NCBI GenBank assembly: GCA_018725425.1
Contig: QLUL01000032.1
Span: 1-9,311, forward strand
Direction of reading: 5' to 3'
DNA from: Chloroflexota bacterium
GTDB taxonomy: Bacteria > Chloroflexota > Dehalococcoidia > SZUA-161 > SpSt-899
Length of the DNA: 9,311 nt
Shown: positions 1 through 7,030 of the stretch, in pieces
How the letters are laid out: every line of letters starts with the position of its first letter
Numbering within the stretch: the first letter of the stretch is position 1
The notes under the pieces: model-generated
Database searches by the model: none
Told to the model about the DNA's origin: nothing
The model's input: only the letters and a program-made list of their open reading frames with translations
Translations under genes and position numbers: made by a program

Positions 1-2
1 TG

Positions 3-107
3 ACCCTGGGCGAGCCAGACGAACTAGAGCGGGCGTTCATCGACTTCGTCATGAGCAAGGCTGGCCAAGATATAATCGAAAAAGCAGGACTTGTGCCGGT
101 TCGCTAA
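3..107 (+). CDS. pstS: Phosphate-binding protein PstS, C-terminal end only
   Basis: The reading frame is open from the window edge and ends at TAA (105-107), giving 34 residues. It contains a helix-like FIDFVMSKAGQDIIEKAG stretch and the ending GLVPVR. This matches the usual C-terminus of PstS-type periplasmic or lipoprotein phosphate-binding proteins, which finish with a segment in which the last helix covers the second lobe. Its position directly before pstC, pstA and pstB supports the call. PstS captures inorganic phosphate outside the membrane and delivers it to the PstCA channel. The start, signal peptide and most of the protein lie outside the window. The fragment is short, so the name rests largely on context. 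Confidence 0.85.
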   Translation, partial: TLGEPDELERAFIDFVMSKAGQDIIEKAGLVPVR

Positions 108-121
108 AAGCCACCAAAAAC

Positions 122-174
122 AGTATTATCGCTCACTATCACTACAACACCAAGTGGTAGTGGGCGATAATACT
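122..174 (+). promoter_or_regulatory. Long hairpin between pstS and pstC
   Basis: Bases 122-143 pair with 153-174 without interruption (22 bp, two of them G-U in the + strand RNA), leaving a 9-nt loop at 144-152. It starts 14 nt after the pstS stop and ends 41 nt before the pstC start. No T-run follows, so it is not a classical intrinsic terminator. Intergenic hairpins after the gene for a binding protein are known in ABC-transport operons to protect the upstream mRNA and so raise binding protein over permease. That role here is inference. Confidence 0.7.
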
Positions 175-215
175 ATGATATAATCCAGGGGGAAGCAATA
201 GAGGGTTAAGCAAAG

Positions 216-1070
216 ATGTATCGCCATTATAAGGAACGAATTGTCAAGTCCGTCTTATTCATAAGCGCACTTGCTGCTATTTTTGTCCTCGGTCTTATTA
301 CGGTGGTTATTTTCAGCGAAGGTTTGCCACTTATAGCCAAAGTTGGACTTTTTGATTTCATTCTTGGAGCTGAATGGCGACCGTTGGCAGGAATATTCGG
401 GATCGCCCCCATGATAGTTGGTGGGTTTTATGTTATCTGTGGTGCTATGCTGCTTGGTGTGCCTCTGGGGATCGCCTGTGCTATATTTTTGGCTGAAATC
501 GCACATAAAAGAATAAGGGCAGTGATTAGACCCTGCATCGAACTATTGCTGGGCATTCCTTCGGTGGTATATGGCTTCTTTGGACTGGTGATACTTGTTC
601 CCATAATAAGAGAGCATTTTGGTGGACCTGGCTTTAGCGTATTGGCTGGCTCAATTATATTGGCAATAATGTTATTGCCTACGGTTATCGCCGTATCTGA
701 AGACGCTATTCGTTCAGTGCAGCGTACCTATAAAGAAGCATCGTTAGCATTGGGGGCAACTCATTGGCAGACCATTAGAAACGTTATTTTGCCTGTAGCA
801 CGCTCCGGTATTATGGCAGGGGTGATTCTTGGTTTCGGGCGCGCTATAAGTGAAACCATGGCCGTCATAATGGTCTTGGGCAATGCCCCAATCTTTCCGC
901 AGTCCATATTAGACCCAGCAAGGGCGCTTACTGCCAACATTGCTCTGGAGATGGCGTACGCTACCGGAGACCATCTTCAAGCATTATTTGCCACAGGAAT
1001 TATCTTGTTCGTAGTGATATTGCTCTCTATTTCCTTAATCAATATGGTACAAAAGAGGGATATGGCATGA
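216..1070 (+). CDS. pstC: Phosphate ABC transporter permease PstC
   Basis: 284-residue polytopic membrane protein, one of the two subunits of the high-affinity phosphate channel. A basic N-terminus (MYRHYKERIVK) precedes the first membrane helix at about 11-34. Further hydrophobic segments lie near 62-92, 108-132, 142-162, 196-222 and 255-278. The cytoplasmic coupling (EAA-type) loop is at about 174-193 (EASLALGAT...), where PstB docks. It is followed by the GRAISETMAV motif (208-217) typical of PstC and PstA permeases. The protein is slightly shorter than many PstC proteins but intact. The ATG at 216 has a GAGG (201-204) about 11 nt upstream. The stop overlaps the pstA start in ATGA. Base composition is AT-richer than the - strand genes of the window. 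Confidence 0.95.
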   Translation: MYRHYKERIVKSVLFISALAAIFVLGLITVVIFSEGLPLIAKVGLFDFILGAEWRPLAGIFGIAPMIVGGFYVICGAMLLGVPLGIACAIFLAEIAHKRIRAVIRPCIELLLGIPSVVYGFFGLVILVPIIREHFGGPGFSVLAGSIILAIMLLPTVIAVSEDAIRSVQRTYKEASLALGATHWQTIRNVILPVARSGIMAGVILGFGRAISETMAVIMVLGNAPIFPQSILDPARALTANIALEMAYATGDHLQALFATGIILFVVILLSISLINMVQKRDMA

Positions 1071-1891
1071 ATTCAGGTAAAATTGCGATGGGCGTATTCT
1101 GGGCTTCTGGCCTGATAACGCTCGCTATTTTAGTCATTGTGATTGGTCATATACTTCTGAATGGTATGGGCATGATAAGCATAGAGTTCTTGCTGGATTC
1201 GCCGCGAGCTTTGGGGCGAGAAGGTGGCATATTTCCAACAATAATCGGAACAATAGCTCTGGTAGTAGTAGCTCTAGTGATAGCGACACCAATTGGGGTG
1301 GGTGGTGCGATATATTTGGCTGAGTATACACACCGGGGTACCATAACTAAAATAATCAGAGCAGGGGCAGAATGTTTAGCTGGCATACCATCTATCTTGT
1401 TTGGTCTGTTTGGGTTCGCTTTTTTTGTTATTTTTTTGGGATTCGGGTGGTCAATTCTATCGGGCGGATTGACCGTGGCATGTATGATTTTGCCAATGAT
1501 TCTCAGGACCACTGAAGAGGCTTTAAAAGCCGTGCCTAACTCATACCGAGAAGGCAGTCTATCTTTGGGAGCGACTAAATGGCAAACTACACAAAATGTT
1601 GTCTTAAAAAGTGCTGCCGCAGGCATATTTACAGGCATAATATTGGGAGCGGGGAAGGTTGCAGGGGAGACGGCAGCAATCATGCTCACTGCCGGCACCG
1701 CTCTAAGACTGCCAACATCGTTGTTCGACTCAGTTAGGCCAATGTCATTTCATTTATATATATTGGCCATGGAAGGGTTATCTATGGAACGTGCCTATGG
1801 TACTGCTGCAGTATTAGTTATAACTGTGTTGATCATAAATTCCACTACCACCCTGATTATGAGATACTATACCAGGGCTCTCAGAGGATAA
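1067..1891 (+). CDS. pstA: Phosphate ABC transporter permease PstA
   Basis: 274-residue partner of PstC in the phosphate channel. The N-terminal membrane helix is at about 8-32, followed by an extracytoplasmic stretch containing the FPTIIGT motif (56-62). The rest is strongly hydrophobic. The coupling loop is at about 161-180 (REGSLSLGATKWQ) and is followed by GAGKVAGETAAIM (194-206), the permease motif shared with PstC. A GIPSILFGLFG segment (106-116) is also typical of this family. The start codon overlaps the pstC stop by 4 bp, implying translational coupling and equal production of the two channel subunits. The stop is TAA at 1889-1891. An AGAGG sequence near this stop could serve a tiny downstream ORF at 1894. 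Confidence 0.95.
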   Translation: MNSGKIAMGVFWASGLITLAILVIVIGHILLNGMGMISIEFLLDSPRALGREGGIFPTIIGTIALVVVALVIATPIGVGGAIYLAEYTHRGTITKIIRAGAECLAGIPSILFGLFGFAFFVIFLGFGWSILSGGLTVACMILPMILRTTEEALKAVPNSYREGSLSLGATKWQTTQNVVLKSAAAGIFTGIILGAGKVAGETAAIMLTAGTALRLPTSLFDSVRPMSFHLYILAMEGLSMERAYGTAAVLVITVLIINSTTTLIMRYYTRALRG

Positions 1892-1907
1892 AAATGAAAT
1901 TGGCAAA

Positions 1908-1979
1908 ATGTGCGGGTGCTTTCTGGGAATCGGGGTGCTTCTGACACTAGCTTGGACAATTATTGGAGTCAATTTATAA
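1908..1979 (+). CDS. Possible 23-residue membrane peptide between pstA and pstB
   Basis: ATG at 1908 opens a 23-codon frame. It encodes an almost entirely hydrophobic peptide ([16 protein letters not shown], then TIIGVNL) that could form one membrane helix. Its TAA (1977-1979) shares its last A with the pstB ATG, a TAATG arrangement typical of translational coupling. It has no good ribosome binding site of its own. The ATG at 1894, preceded by AGAGG (1883-1887), starts a different frame (MKLAK...) that stops at 1942-1944. A one-base slip or indel in the A-run at 1905-1908 would join MKLAK to the hydrophobic part and give a 28-residue protein with a basic N-terminus. I do not recognise the product. 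It may be spurious or a decayed remnant. Confidence 0.3.
   Translation: MCGCFLGIGVLLTLAWTIIGVNL
1965..1968 (+). promoter_or_regulatory. Ribosome binding site setting the pstB start
   Basis: GGAG lies 10 nt before the ATG at 1979. A longer reading frame beginning at GTG 1910 lacks a comparable site and would add 23 residues that do not resemble PstB, so ATG 1979 is preferred. Confidence 0.65.
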
Positions 1980-2749
1980 TGACAAACAAGATAGAGACCA
2001 TAAACCTAAGCCTCTGGTATGGAGAGCATCAAGCTCTGACGGAGGTGAGCATTGAGATTCAGAAGAATATGGTTACCGCGCTGATTGGGCCATCCGGTTG
2101 CGGGAAAACGACGTTTATAAGGGCGCTAAATCGCATGAACGACCTGATAGAAGGTGTGCGCATCAGCGGGGAGGTTTTGCTCGATAATGAAGATATATAC
2201 GCAGATAGTATAGATGTTGTGCATTTGAGAAAACGAGTCGGCATGGTTTTTCAGCAGCCAAACCCATTTCCGATGTCCATCTACGATAATGCAGCATACG
2301 GTCCGAGAATCCATGGGATAAAAAATAGAGGGAAGTTAGATGAAATAGTGGAGAGAAGTATAAGGGCGGCGGCCCTGTGGGGGGAGGTAAAAGATAGACT
2401 AAATAAACCAGCACTGGCATTGTCTGGCGGTCAGCAGCAAAGACTCTGCATTGCGAGAGCACTGGCAGTAGAGCCAGAGGTGATATTGATGGACGAGCCC
2501 TGCTCTGCATTAGACCCAATTGCCACCACCAAAATAGAGGACCTGATTCAGGATCTTAAAAAAGAATATACCATCGTCATCGTTACCCATAACATGCAGC
2601 AGGCGGCGCGGGTATCTGATATGGCGGCCTTTTTTATGATGGAAGAGGACCGGGCTGGGGTGCTGGTAGAATATGGCCCCACATCCCAGATCTTCACCAA
2701 TCCGGAAGATAAACGCACCGAGGACTACGTTACCGGCCGATTCGGATAG
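1979..2749 (+). CDS. pstB: Phosphate ABC transporter ATPase PstB
   Basis: 256-residue cytoplasmic ATPase that drives phosphate import through PstCA, of normal length for PstB. All ABC motifs are present and intact: Walker A GPSGCGKT (37-44), Q-loop in [14 protein letters not shown] (91-104), signature LSGGQQQR (148-155), Walker B VILMDEP (168-174), D-loop SALD (176-179) and switch histidine in VTHNMQQA (202-209). The [13 protein letters not shown] stretch after Walker A and the [10 protein letters not shown] stretch are hallmarks of PstB within the ABC family. The C-terminus ([11 protein letters not shown]) also fits PstB. I chose ATG 1979 over an in-frame GTG at 1910 because of the ribosome binding site and the usual PstB length. 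It is the fourth gene of the operon. Confidence 0.96.
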   Translation: MTNKIETINLSLWYGEHQALTEVSIEIQKNMVTALIGPSGCGKTTFIRALNRMNDLIEGVRISGEVLLDNEDIYADSIDVVHLRKRVGMVFQQPNPFPMSIYDNAAYGPRIHGIKNRGKLDEIVERSIRAAALWGEVKDRLNKPALALSGGQQQRLCIARALAVEPEVILMDEPCSALDPIATTKIEDLIQDLKKEYTIVIVTHNMQQAARVSDMAAFFMMEEDRAGVLVEYGPTSQIFTNPEDKRTEDYVTGRFG

Positions 2750-2750
2750 A

Positions 2751-2815
2751 GATTCACGGTTCACGGTTGGGGCTGGGTGGGGAACTGTGAACCTTGAACT
2801 TTGAACCTCGAACCT
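2751..2815 (+). repeat. Heptad repeat array A with inverted arm (pstB-phoU spacer)
   Basis: The array begins 1 nt after the pstB stop. The left arm has TTCACGG-type 7-bp units (2753-2768). The right arm has four consecutive 7-bp units, TGAACCT, TGAACTT, TGAACCT and CGAACCT (2788-2815). Left 2753-2768 and right 2783-2798 are inverted copies matching at 14 of 16 positions, so the region could fold into a hairpin with a GC-rich loop. It ends just before the phoU ribosome binding site. Confidence 0.75.
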
Positions 2816-2821
2816 CAGTAT

Positions 2822-2826
2822 GGAGG
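2822..2826 (+). promoter_or_regulatory. Ribosome binding site setting the phoU start
   Basis: GGAGG lies 8 nt before ATG 2835. An in-frame ATG at 2820 would place this site inside the coding sequence, so it is rejected as the start. Confidence 0.8.
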
Positions 2827-2834
2827 TCTTAATA

Positions 2835-3503
2835 ATGGCGATAAGGATAACCTATAATAAGAGACTGCGGGAAATTCAGGATGAGGTGCTTCTTATGGGC
2901 AGCATGGTGGAGAAAGCCATCGCTCGCTCAATCGATGCCTTGAAGAGACGTGACCTTAAGCTGGCCGAACAGGTTGTAGAGGACGACCAGAAGATAAATC
3001 AGAAGAGGTTCGCCATCGAGGAAAGCTGCATCACCCTGATTGCTACCCAGCAGCCGATGGCCGGCGACCTGCGCATTATCATCACTGTGCTGAACCTGAT
3101 AACCGAGTTGGAGCGGATGGGGGATTACGCCGAGGGAATTGCCCGCATCACTTTGATGATCGGTGATGAGCCACCACTCAAGCCACTTATTGATATCCCC
3201 CGCATGGATGAGAAGGCACGGGATATGCTGCGCCGAAGCCTGGAGGCTTTCATAAATCGTGATTCTGATGAAGCGATAAGAATAACCGCCGAGGATGATG
3301 AGGTAGATAACCTTTACGACCAGGTCTTTCGTGAGTTGCTCATCTTCATGATGGAGGACCCGAGAACTATCACCCGCGCTACCCGACTTATCTGGGTGGC
3401 ACACAATCTGGAGCGCATTGCCGACCGGGTAACCAATATCTGTGAGCGGGTGGTATTTACCGTCACCGGGAAGATGGAGGAGATCGGGGCCTCGAAGTAT
3501 TAG
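2835..3503 (+). CDS. phoU: Phosphate signalling complex protein PhoU
   Basis: 222-residue soluble, all-helical protein of normal PhoU length. It has two tandem PhoU domains, roughly 12-105 and 120-210. Each ends in the conserved acidic metal-binding motif: ELERMGDYAEGIA at 91-103 and HNLERIADRVTNI at 190-202. The N-terminal MGSMVEKAI stretch and ATQQPMAGDLR (70-80) are also typical. PhoU restrains phosphate uptake and relays Pst status to the PhoR-PhoB-type sensor system; no such two-component genes are in this window. It is the last gene of the pst operon, 85 nt after pstB across a heptad array. Sampled composition is GC-richer than pstC and pstA. Its TAG stop is followed directly by another heptad array, and it converges with ftsH. 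Confidence 0.95.
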   Translation: MAIRITYNKRLREIQDEVLLMGSMVEKAIARSIDALKRRDLKLAEQVVEDDQKINQKRFAIEESCITLIATQQPMAGDLRIIITVLNLITELERMGDYAEGIARITLMIGDEPPLKPLIDIPRMDEKARDMLRRSLEAFINRDSDEAIRITAEDDEVDNLYDQVFRELLIFMMEDPRTITRATRLIWVAHNLERIADRVTNICERVVFTVTGKMEEIGASKY

Positions 3504-3633
3504 TGCTGTTAGCTATTAGCTCGTAGCTCCTGGCAGCCGTCTCCCTCCCTTGAAAATAACCGCTATTTTCATGCGACGTGGTGTGCCGCGGCACATGGGG
3601 GATTCCTAAGAGCCAACAGCTAATAGCTAAGAG
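3504..3633. repeat. Heptad repeat array B with inverted arms (phoU-ftsH spacer)
   Basis: Four 7-bp units run from the base after the phoU stop (3504-3531; TGCTGTT, AGCTATT, AGCTCGT, AGCTCCT). Four further units in inverted sense lie at 3606-3633 (CTAAGAG, CCAACAG, CTAATAG, CTAAGAG). Bases 3509-3521 and 3618-3630 are perfect 13-bp inverted copies. The arms enclose two compact palindromes. The array ends 16 bp from the 3' end of ftsH. Confidence 0.8.
3551..3595. other. Two palindromes between convergent phoU and ftsH
   Basis: An 8-bp stem, TGAAAATA/TATTTTCA, with a 5-nt loop spans 3551-3571. A perfect 14-bp palindrome, TGTGCCGCGGCACA, spans 3582-3595. Both sit between the heptad arms. They could help end transcription from both sides, but neither is followed by a clear T-run in either direction. 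Confidence 0.4.
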
Positions 3634-3649
3634 CCGCCGAAGGGGGACT

Positions 3650-5563
3650 TCAGCCTTCAGCACTAATCGCGGCAACACCTTCCGCAAGCCGTGCCGGCCT
3701 CTTCTTACCCTTCGTCTGCTTAACCTTCGTCTGCTTTACGCTAGCACCTGAGCCTTGCGGTTCTGGGGGGTCGAAGAGCGCATCAAGGGACTTACCCTCG
3801 AGAGTCTCCTCCGCGATCAATCGTTCGGCGATCTGGATGAGCTTGGCCTTGTTCTCGGTCAGGATGTCTCGAGCGACAGTATGAGCGCGCTCGATGATGT
3901 TGTGAACTTCGGCATCGATATCCTCAGCCACCTTGTCGCTGTAATCTCTCTGCTCGGAGATCTCCCTACCAAGAAATACGAGCTCTTCCCTCTTGCCGAA
4001 GGTCCGTGGTCCCAGCTTATCGCTCATTCCGTACTCGGTAACCATCATGCGGGCGATCTTCGTTGCCCGCTCGATGTCATTCTGGCTGCCGGTAGTCATC
4101 TCACCGAAGATTATCTCCTCGGCACTGTGCCCGCCGAGCAGGGTGGCCAGCATGTCATTGAATTGGGAACGAGTCACCAGATAGCGATCTTCGGTAGGCA
4201 ACTGGCGGGTGTAACCGGCTATCATCCCCCGGGCGATGATAGAAATCTTATGCACCGGATCGGCGTTGGGCAGCATGCGAGCGACCAGGGCATGCCCGGC
4301 TTCATGATAGGCAGTTATCTCCTTTTCTCTGCGGCTCATCAGTCTGCTTTTCCTCTCCGGCCCGGCAATGACCCGGTCAATGGATTCCTCGAGTTCCAAA
4401 AGGCCGATCTCCTTTTTCTCTCGCCGGGCTGCCAGGATTGCGGCCTCGTTTATCAGGTTCGAGAGGTCAGCGCCGCTGAAGCCGGGGGTTTGCCTGGCAA
4501 TGACCCCCAGATCAACTGTGGAATCCAGCGGTTTGCCTTTGGAATGAACCTCCAGTATTGCCTTGCGTCCATTGATATCCGGCTGATCCAGGACGACACG
4601 ACGGTCAAACCGGCCAGGGCGCAGGAGCGCCGGGTCGAGAATGTCCGGCCGGTTGGTGGCCGCAAGGACGATAACGTTGGTATTGGTGTCAAAGCCGTCC
4701 ATCTCTGAGAGGATTTGGTTCAGGGTCTGTTCCCGCTCATCATGTCCTCCACCGAGTCCCGCACCGCGATGGCGGCCCACGGCATCGATTTCATCTACGA
4801 AAACGATGCAGGGCGCGTGGCGTTTGGCCTGGTCGAAGAGGTCTCGAACCCGAGCCGCACCAACGCCGACGAACATCTCCACGAACTCGCTGCCGCTTAT
4901 GGAGAAGAAGGGCACTCCGGCCTCACCAGCGACCGCCCGGCTGAGGAGCGTCTTTCCCGTCCCCGGCGGCCCCACGAGCAGCACCCCTCGCGGGATACGA
5001 GCCCCGATGGCAAGAAATTTCTCGGAATGCGACAGGAACTCAACCACTTCACGGAGTTCCTCCTTGGCCTCTTCAACCCCGGCAACGTCAGAGAAGGTTA
5101 TGGTCGGCTTATCGCCGGAGAACATCCGGGCCTTGCTCCGGGCAAAGCCCATTGCTTGATTGGCCCCTCCCCCGGCGCGACGCAGGAGGAAGAATAGCAA
5201 TCCGCCGAAGAGAATCAAAGGCAGGAAGTTGAGGATCACCGGCCAGGCCGCAAACCGCGGTTCGTCTGCAAATCGAATAGGCACTGCGCCGGGGCCAGTG
5301 ATCGCTACCCCCTCCCGACTGAACACCTCCAGTATATCGGTGTTTACACCTATGGTGGACGTCAGTTTCTCGCCATCAATGGTGGTGATCTCGAGAGCGG
5401 TTCCCCGGACCAGAATGTCCTGGATTTCCCCTTCCTTTGCCATCGAGATAAGCTCATTTATGGCTAGCTCCCGGGGCCTCTCCCCTTCTGGTGAGAGCTC
5501 CGTAACCAGGATGGCAGCCACTAGTGCTATGACGATGAGCAGGATAATGCTCTTCCTCGACAT
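3650..5563 (-). CDS. ftsH: ATP-dependent zinc metalloprotease FtsH
   Basis: 637-residue membrane-anchored AAA+ protease that extracts and degrades membrane and short-lived cytoplasmic proteins as a hexamer. Order: membrane helix 1 at about 5-21, extracytoplasmic domain to about 105, membrane helix 2 at about 107-127, AAA+ domain with Walker A GPPGTGKT (198-205), Walker B IVFVDE (253-258) and the second region of homology (about 301-321, ending GRFDR). The M41 peptidase domain follows, with zinc motif HEAGH (420-424) and the likely third ligand Asp in GSQNDIE (Asp496). Everything needed for catalysis is present. The basic tail has a small duplication (KQTKVKQTK, a 15-bp tandem repeat near 3709-3736). 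ATG 5563 has GGGGAG 10 nt upstream; an upstream TTG is a poorer start. It lies last in the - strand gene run but has its own promoter. Confidence 0.97.
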   Translation of the reverse strand: MSRKSIILLIVIALVAAILVTELSPEGERPRELAINELISMAKEGEIQDILVRGTALEITTIDGEKLTSTIGVNTDILEVFSREGVAITGPGAVPIRFADEPRFAAWPVILNFLPLILFGGLLFFLLRRAGGGANQAMGFARSKARMFSGDKPTITFSDVAGVEEAKEELREVVEFLSHSEKFLAIGARIPRGVLLVGPPGTGKTLLSRAVAGEAGVPFFSISGSEFVEMFVGVGAARVRDLFDQAKRHAPCIVFVDEIDAVGRHRGAGLGGGHDEREQTLNQILSEMDGFDTNTNVIVLAATNRPDILDPALLRPGRFDRRVVLDQPDINGRKAILEVHSKGKPLDSTVDLGVIARQTPGFSGADLSNLINEAAILAARREKKEIGLLELEESIDRVIAGPERKSRLMSRREKEITAYHEAGHALVARMLPNADPVHKISIIARGMIAGYTRQLPTEDRYLVTRSQFNDMLATLLGGHSAEEIIFGEMTTGSQNDIERATKIARMMVTEYGMSDKLGPRTFGKREELVFLGREISEQRDYSDKVAEDIDAEVHNIIERAHTVARDILTENKAKLIQIAERLIAEETLEGKSLDALFDPPEPQGSGASVKQTKVKQTKGKKRPARLAEGVAAISAEG

Positions 5564-5573
5564 GTTCAATTCA

Positions 5574-5579
5574 CTCCCC
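5574..5579 (-). promoter_or_regulatory. Ribosome binding site setting the ftsH start
   Basis: GGGGAG on the - strand lies 10 nt before ATG 5563. It would be only 4 nt before the alternative TTG at 5569, so the ATG is preferred. Confidence 0.6.
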
Positions 5580-5667
5580 GTTTAAGGTGGCAAACGTCAA
5601 TCTCTAGACTAGAATCCCTTTTCACTTTCCATTTTGCGCAAGACTTTAGATTTAAGCGCCTATAGTA

Positions 5668-5697
5668 ATTATAGCACAAATGAGGGCAATTTGACAA
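5668..5697 (-). promoter_or_regulatory. Sigma70-type promoter of ftsH
   Basis: On the - strand TTGTCA (5692-5697) is separated by 18 bp from a perfect TATAAT (5668-5673), with TGC directly before the -10 (extended -10). Transcription would start near 5661, leaving a leader of about 100 nt before ftsH. This gives ftsH expression independent of the pan genes upstream. I see no CIRCE-type heat-shock operator. Confidence 0.75.
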
Positions 5698-5751
5698 ACA
5701 GTGGAGTATTTCGTGAACGCCCATCAGCGACTTTCATGCCAACGACCTAGA

Positions 5752-5779
5752 GCTGAGGGCCGATTGCTGACTGCTGAAC
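5752..5779. repeat. Heptad repeat array C (3' of panB)
   Basis: Four 7-bp units, GCTGAGG, GCCGATT, GCTGACT and GCTGAAC, end 2 bp from the panB stop codon (5782-5784). An inverted partner is weak: only short TCAGC-type matches appear near 5724-5728. The rest of the 218-bp panB-ftsH spacer holds the ftsH promoter and leader. Confidence 0.6.
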
Positions 5780-5781
5780 GC

Positions 5782-6606
5782 TTATAACTCAGCCAGGATG
5801 CCTTCGTCCATCGTGGGGCTATGCTCGGGGGCGGGAAAGCTACCTGCCGTCACCTCGGCTTTATATTCGGCAATGGCGGACTTTATGATATCGGCAAGCC
5901 TGGCATATTGCTTTGCGTGTTTGGGAACAAAGTCAGCTGATAGGCCGAGAAGATCATTGATCACCTGAACCTGCCCATCACAATCCCTCCCCGCCCCGAT
6001 GCCGATAGTAGGGACACTGATTTTCCCCGTCACGAGCTTTGCCAGGGGGGCGGGGACCAGTTCGAGGACGATGGAGAAGACCCCCGCCTCGTCCAATGCC
6101 CGGGCATCCTGGAGCAACTGCCTCGCGGCCTCGGGGCTCTTGCCTACTGCCCTGGGGCCTCCCAGTTGATAGGTTGACTGGGGAGTGTACCCCAGGTGTC
6201 CCATCACCGGTATGCCGCTGGCAATGATATGCCTGACCTTCTCGGCCACCGTTTCGCCGCCCTCCAGTTTTACCGCCTGCGCTCCACCATCCTGAAGGAA
6301 TCGAGCTGCATTTCGCAAGGCATCTTCAATCGAGGTGTGATAGGTCATAAAGGGCATATCTCCCACCACCAGGGCATTCCTGGTTCCTTTGGAGACTGCC
6401 CTGGTGTGATGAATCATTTCCTCCATGGTCACCGGGATGGTTGATTCATACCCCAGCAGAACCATTCCCAGGCTATCACCCACCAAGATGAGCGGCACCC
6501 CGGCGTGGTCGACGAACCTGGCGGTGGGGTAATCATACGCCGTCAACATGCAGAACTTCTCTCCCTTCCGTTTCATCTCCATCAATTGACCAATAGTAGT
6601 ACGCAT
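5782..6606 (-). CDS. panB: 3-methyl-2-oxobutanoate hydroxymethyltransferase PanB
   Basis: 274-residue cytosolic enzyme that transfers a hydroxymethyl group from 5,10-methylene-tetrahydrofolate to 2-oxoisovalerate, making ketopantoate, the first committed step to pantothenate. It has the normal length and a TIM-barrel type sequence. The metal-binding acidic residues are recognisable: Asp44 in VGDSLG, Asp83 in VVGDMPF and Glu115 in KLEGG. The catalytic Glu182 sits in LELVP, and the PTIGIGAGRDCDGQ segment (199-212) is typical. GGAGG (6612-6616) lies 5 nt before ATG 6606. The longer frame from a TTG at 6618 overlaps that site and is rejected. It lies 39 bp after panD, so co-transcription is likely. 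The C-terminus runs a little past the barrel and looks ordinary. Confidence 0.97.
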   Translation of the reverse strand: MRTTIGQLMEMKRKGEKFCMLTAYDYPTARFVDHAGVPLILVGDSLGMVLLGYESTIPVTMEEMIHHTRAVSKGTRNALVVGDMPFMTYHTSIEDALRNAARFLQDGGAQAVKLEGGETVAEKVRHIIASGIPVMGHLGYTPQSTYQLGGPRAVGKSPEAARQLLQDARALDEAGVFSIVLELVPAPLAKLVTGKISVPTIGIGAGRDCDGQVQVINDLLGLSADFVPKHAKQYARLADIIKSAIAEYKAEVTAGSFPAPEHSPTMDEGILAEL

Positions 6607-6611
6607 TTCTA

Positions 6612-6616
6612 CCTCC
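6612..6616 (-). promoter_or_regulatory. Ribosome binding site setting the panB start
   Basis: GGAGG on the - strand lies 5 nt before ATG 6606. The in-frame TTG at 6618 would place this site inside the coding sequence. Confidence 0.75.
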
Positions 6617-6620
6617 AATA

Positions 6621-6668
6621 AGGGATAAGGGATGAGGGATAATCCCTAGCCCCTATCCCCTAACCCCG
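6621..6668. repeat. Heptad repeat array D, palindromic (panD-panB junction)
   Basis: Six contiguous 7-bp units, then a partial one. Three are of AGGGATA type (6621-6641), followed at once by three inverted ones, ATCCCTA, GCCCCTA and TCCCCTA (6642-6662), and ACCCCG. The two halves form an imperfect palindrome centred near 6641. The panD stop (6646-6648) and its last six sense codons lie within the array. Confidence 0.85.
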
Positions 6669-7014
6669 TTTCATTAAAAACGATCTCGTTCTGTGAATTG
6701 ACGTAGACCAGTTTGGGATGACAGTATCTCGCTTCCTCCTCAGGGACGAGATGGTAGGCAAGGATGATGATTGTATCACCCTTGTAGATCAGCCTGGCGG
6801 CAGCCCCATTGATGCCGATTTCACCCGGGCCGCCCTCGAAGGCATAGGTTTCCAGGCGAGCCCCGTTGGTGATGTCGAGAACGTGAACTTGCTCATAGGG
6901 CAGGATGTCGGCCGCTTCCATGAGGGTTGGATCGATGCTTATGCTTCCCTCGTAATCAATGTTGGCTTCGGTAACCCGAGCCCGGTGGATTTTGCCTTTG
7001 AGCATCATTCTCAT
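6646..7014 (-). CDS. panD: Aspartate 1-decarboxylase PanD (pyruvoyl enzyme)
   Basis: 122-residue proenzyme that decarboxylates L-aspartate to beta-alanine, the second half of pantothenate. The self-cleavage site is visible as YEGS (21-24). Cleavage between Gly23 and Ser24 would turn Ser24 into the pyruvoyl cofactor. Lys8 in the KGKIHRARVT start, ITNGARLETY (48-57) and INGAAA (68-73) match the conserved positions of the family. GGAGGG at 7021-7026 lies 6-7 nt before ATG 7014, a strong site. The last six residues (GLGDRG) are encoded by the heptad array that follows, so the C-terminal end is probably a later addition of no catalytic weight. It lies between the DUF2520 gene (98 bp before) and panB (39 bp after). 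Confidence 0.96.
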   Translation of the reverse strand: MRMMLKGKIHRARVTEANIDYEGSISIDPTLMEAADILPYEQVHVLDITNGARLETYAFEGGPGEIGINGAAARLIYKGDTIIILAYHLVPEEEARYCHPKLVYVNSQNEIVFNETGLGDRG

Positions 7015-7030
7015 TGCTGTCCCTCCAGTC

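Noticed and set aside
174..190. TATAAT at 179-184 as an internal pstC promoter
   Set aside because: The -35 position falls in the hairpin arm and has no resemblance to TTGACA; likely chance in AT-rich DNA.
1147..1698. 183-codon - strand frame opposite pstA
   Set aside because: Shadow of the PstA membrane helices; the real coding strand is certain from motifs and operon layout.
1910..1978. 23-residue N-terminal extension of PstB from GTG 1910
   Set aside because: No ribosome binding site, the residues do not resemble PstB, and ATG 1979 gives the family's usual length.
3755..4708. Long + strand open frame (317 codons) opposite ftsH
   Set aside because: It lies wholly antisense to the well-conserved ftsH coding sequence, has no recognisable domain, and is a product of GC-rich codon use on the other strand.
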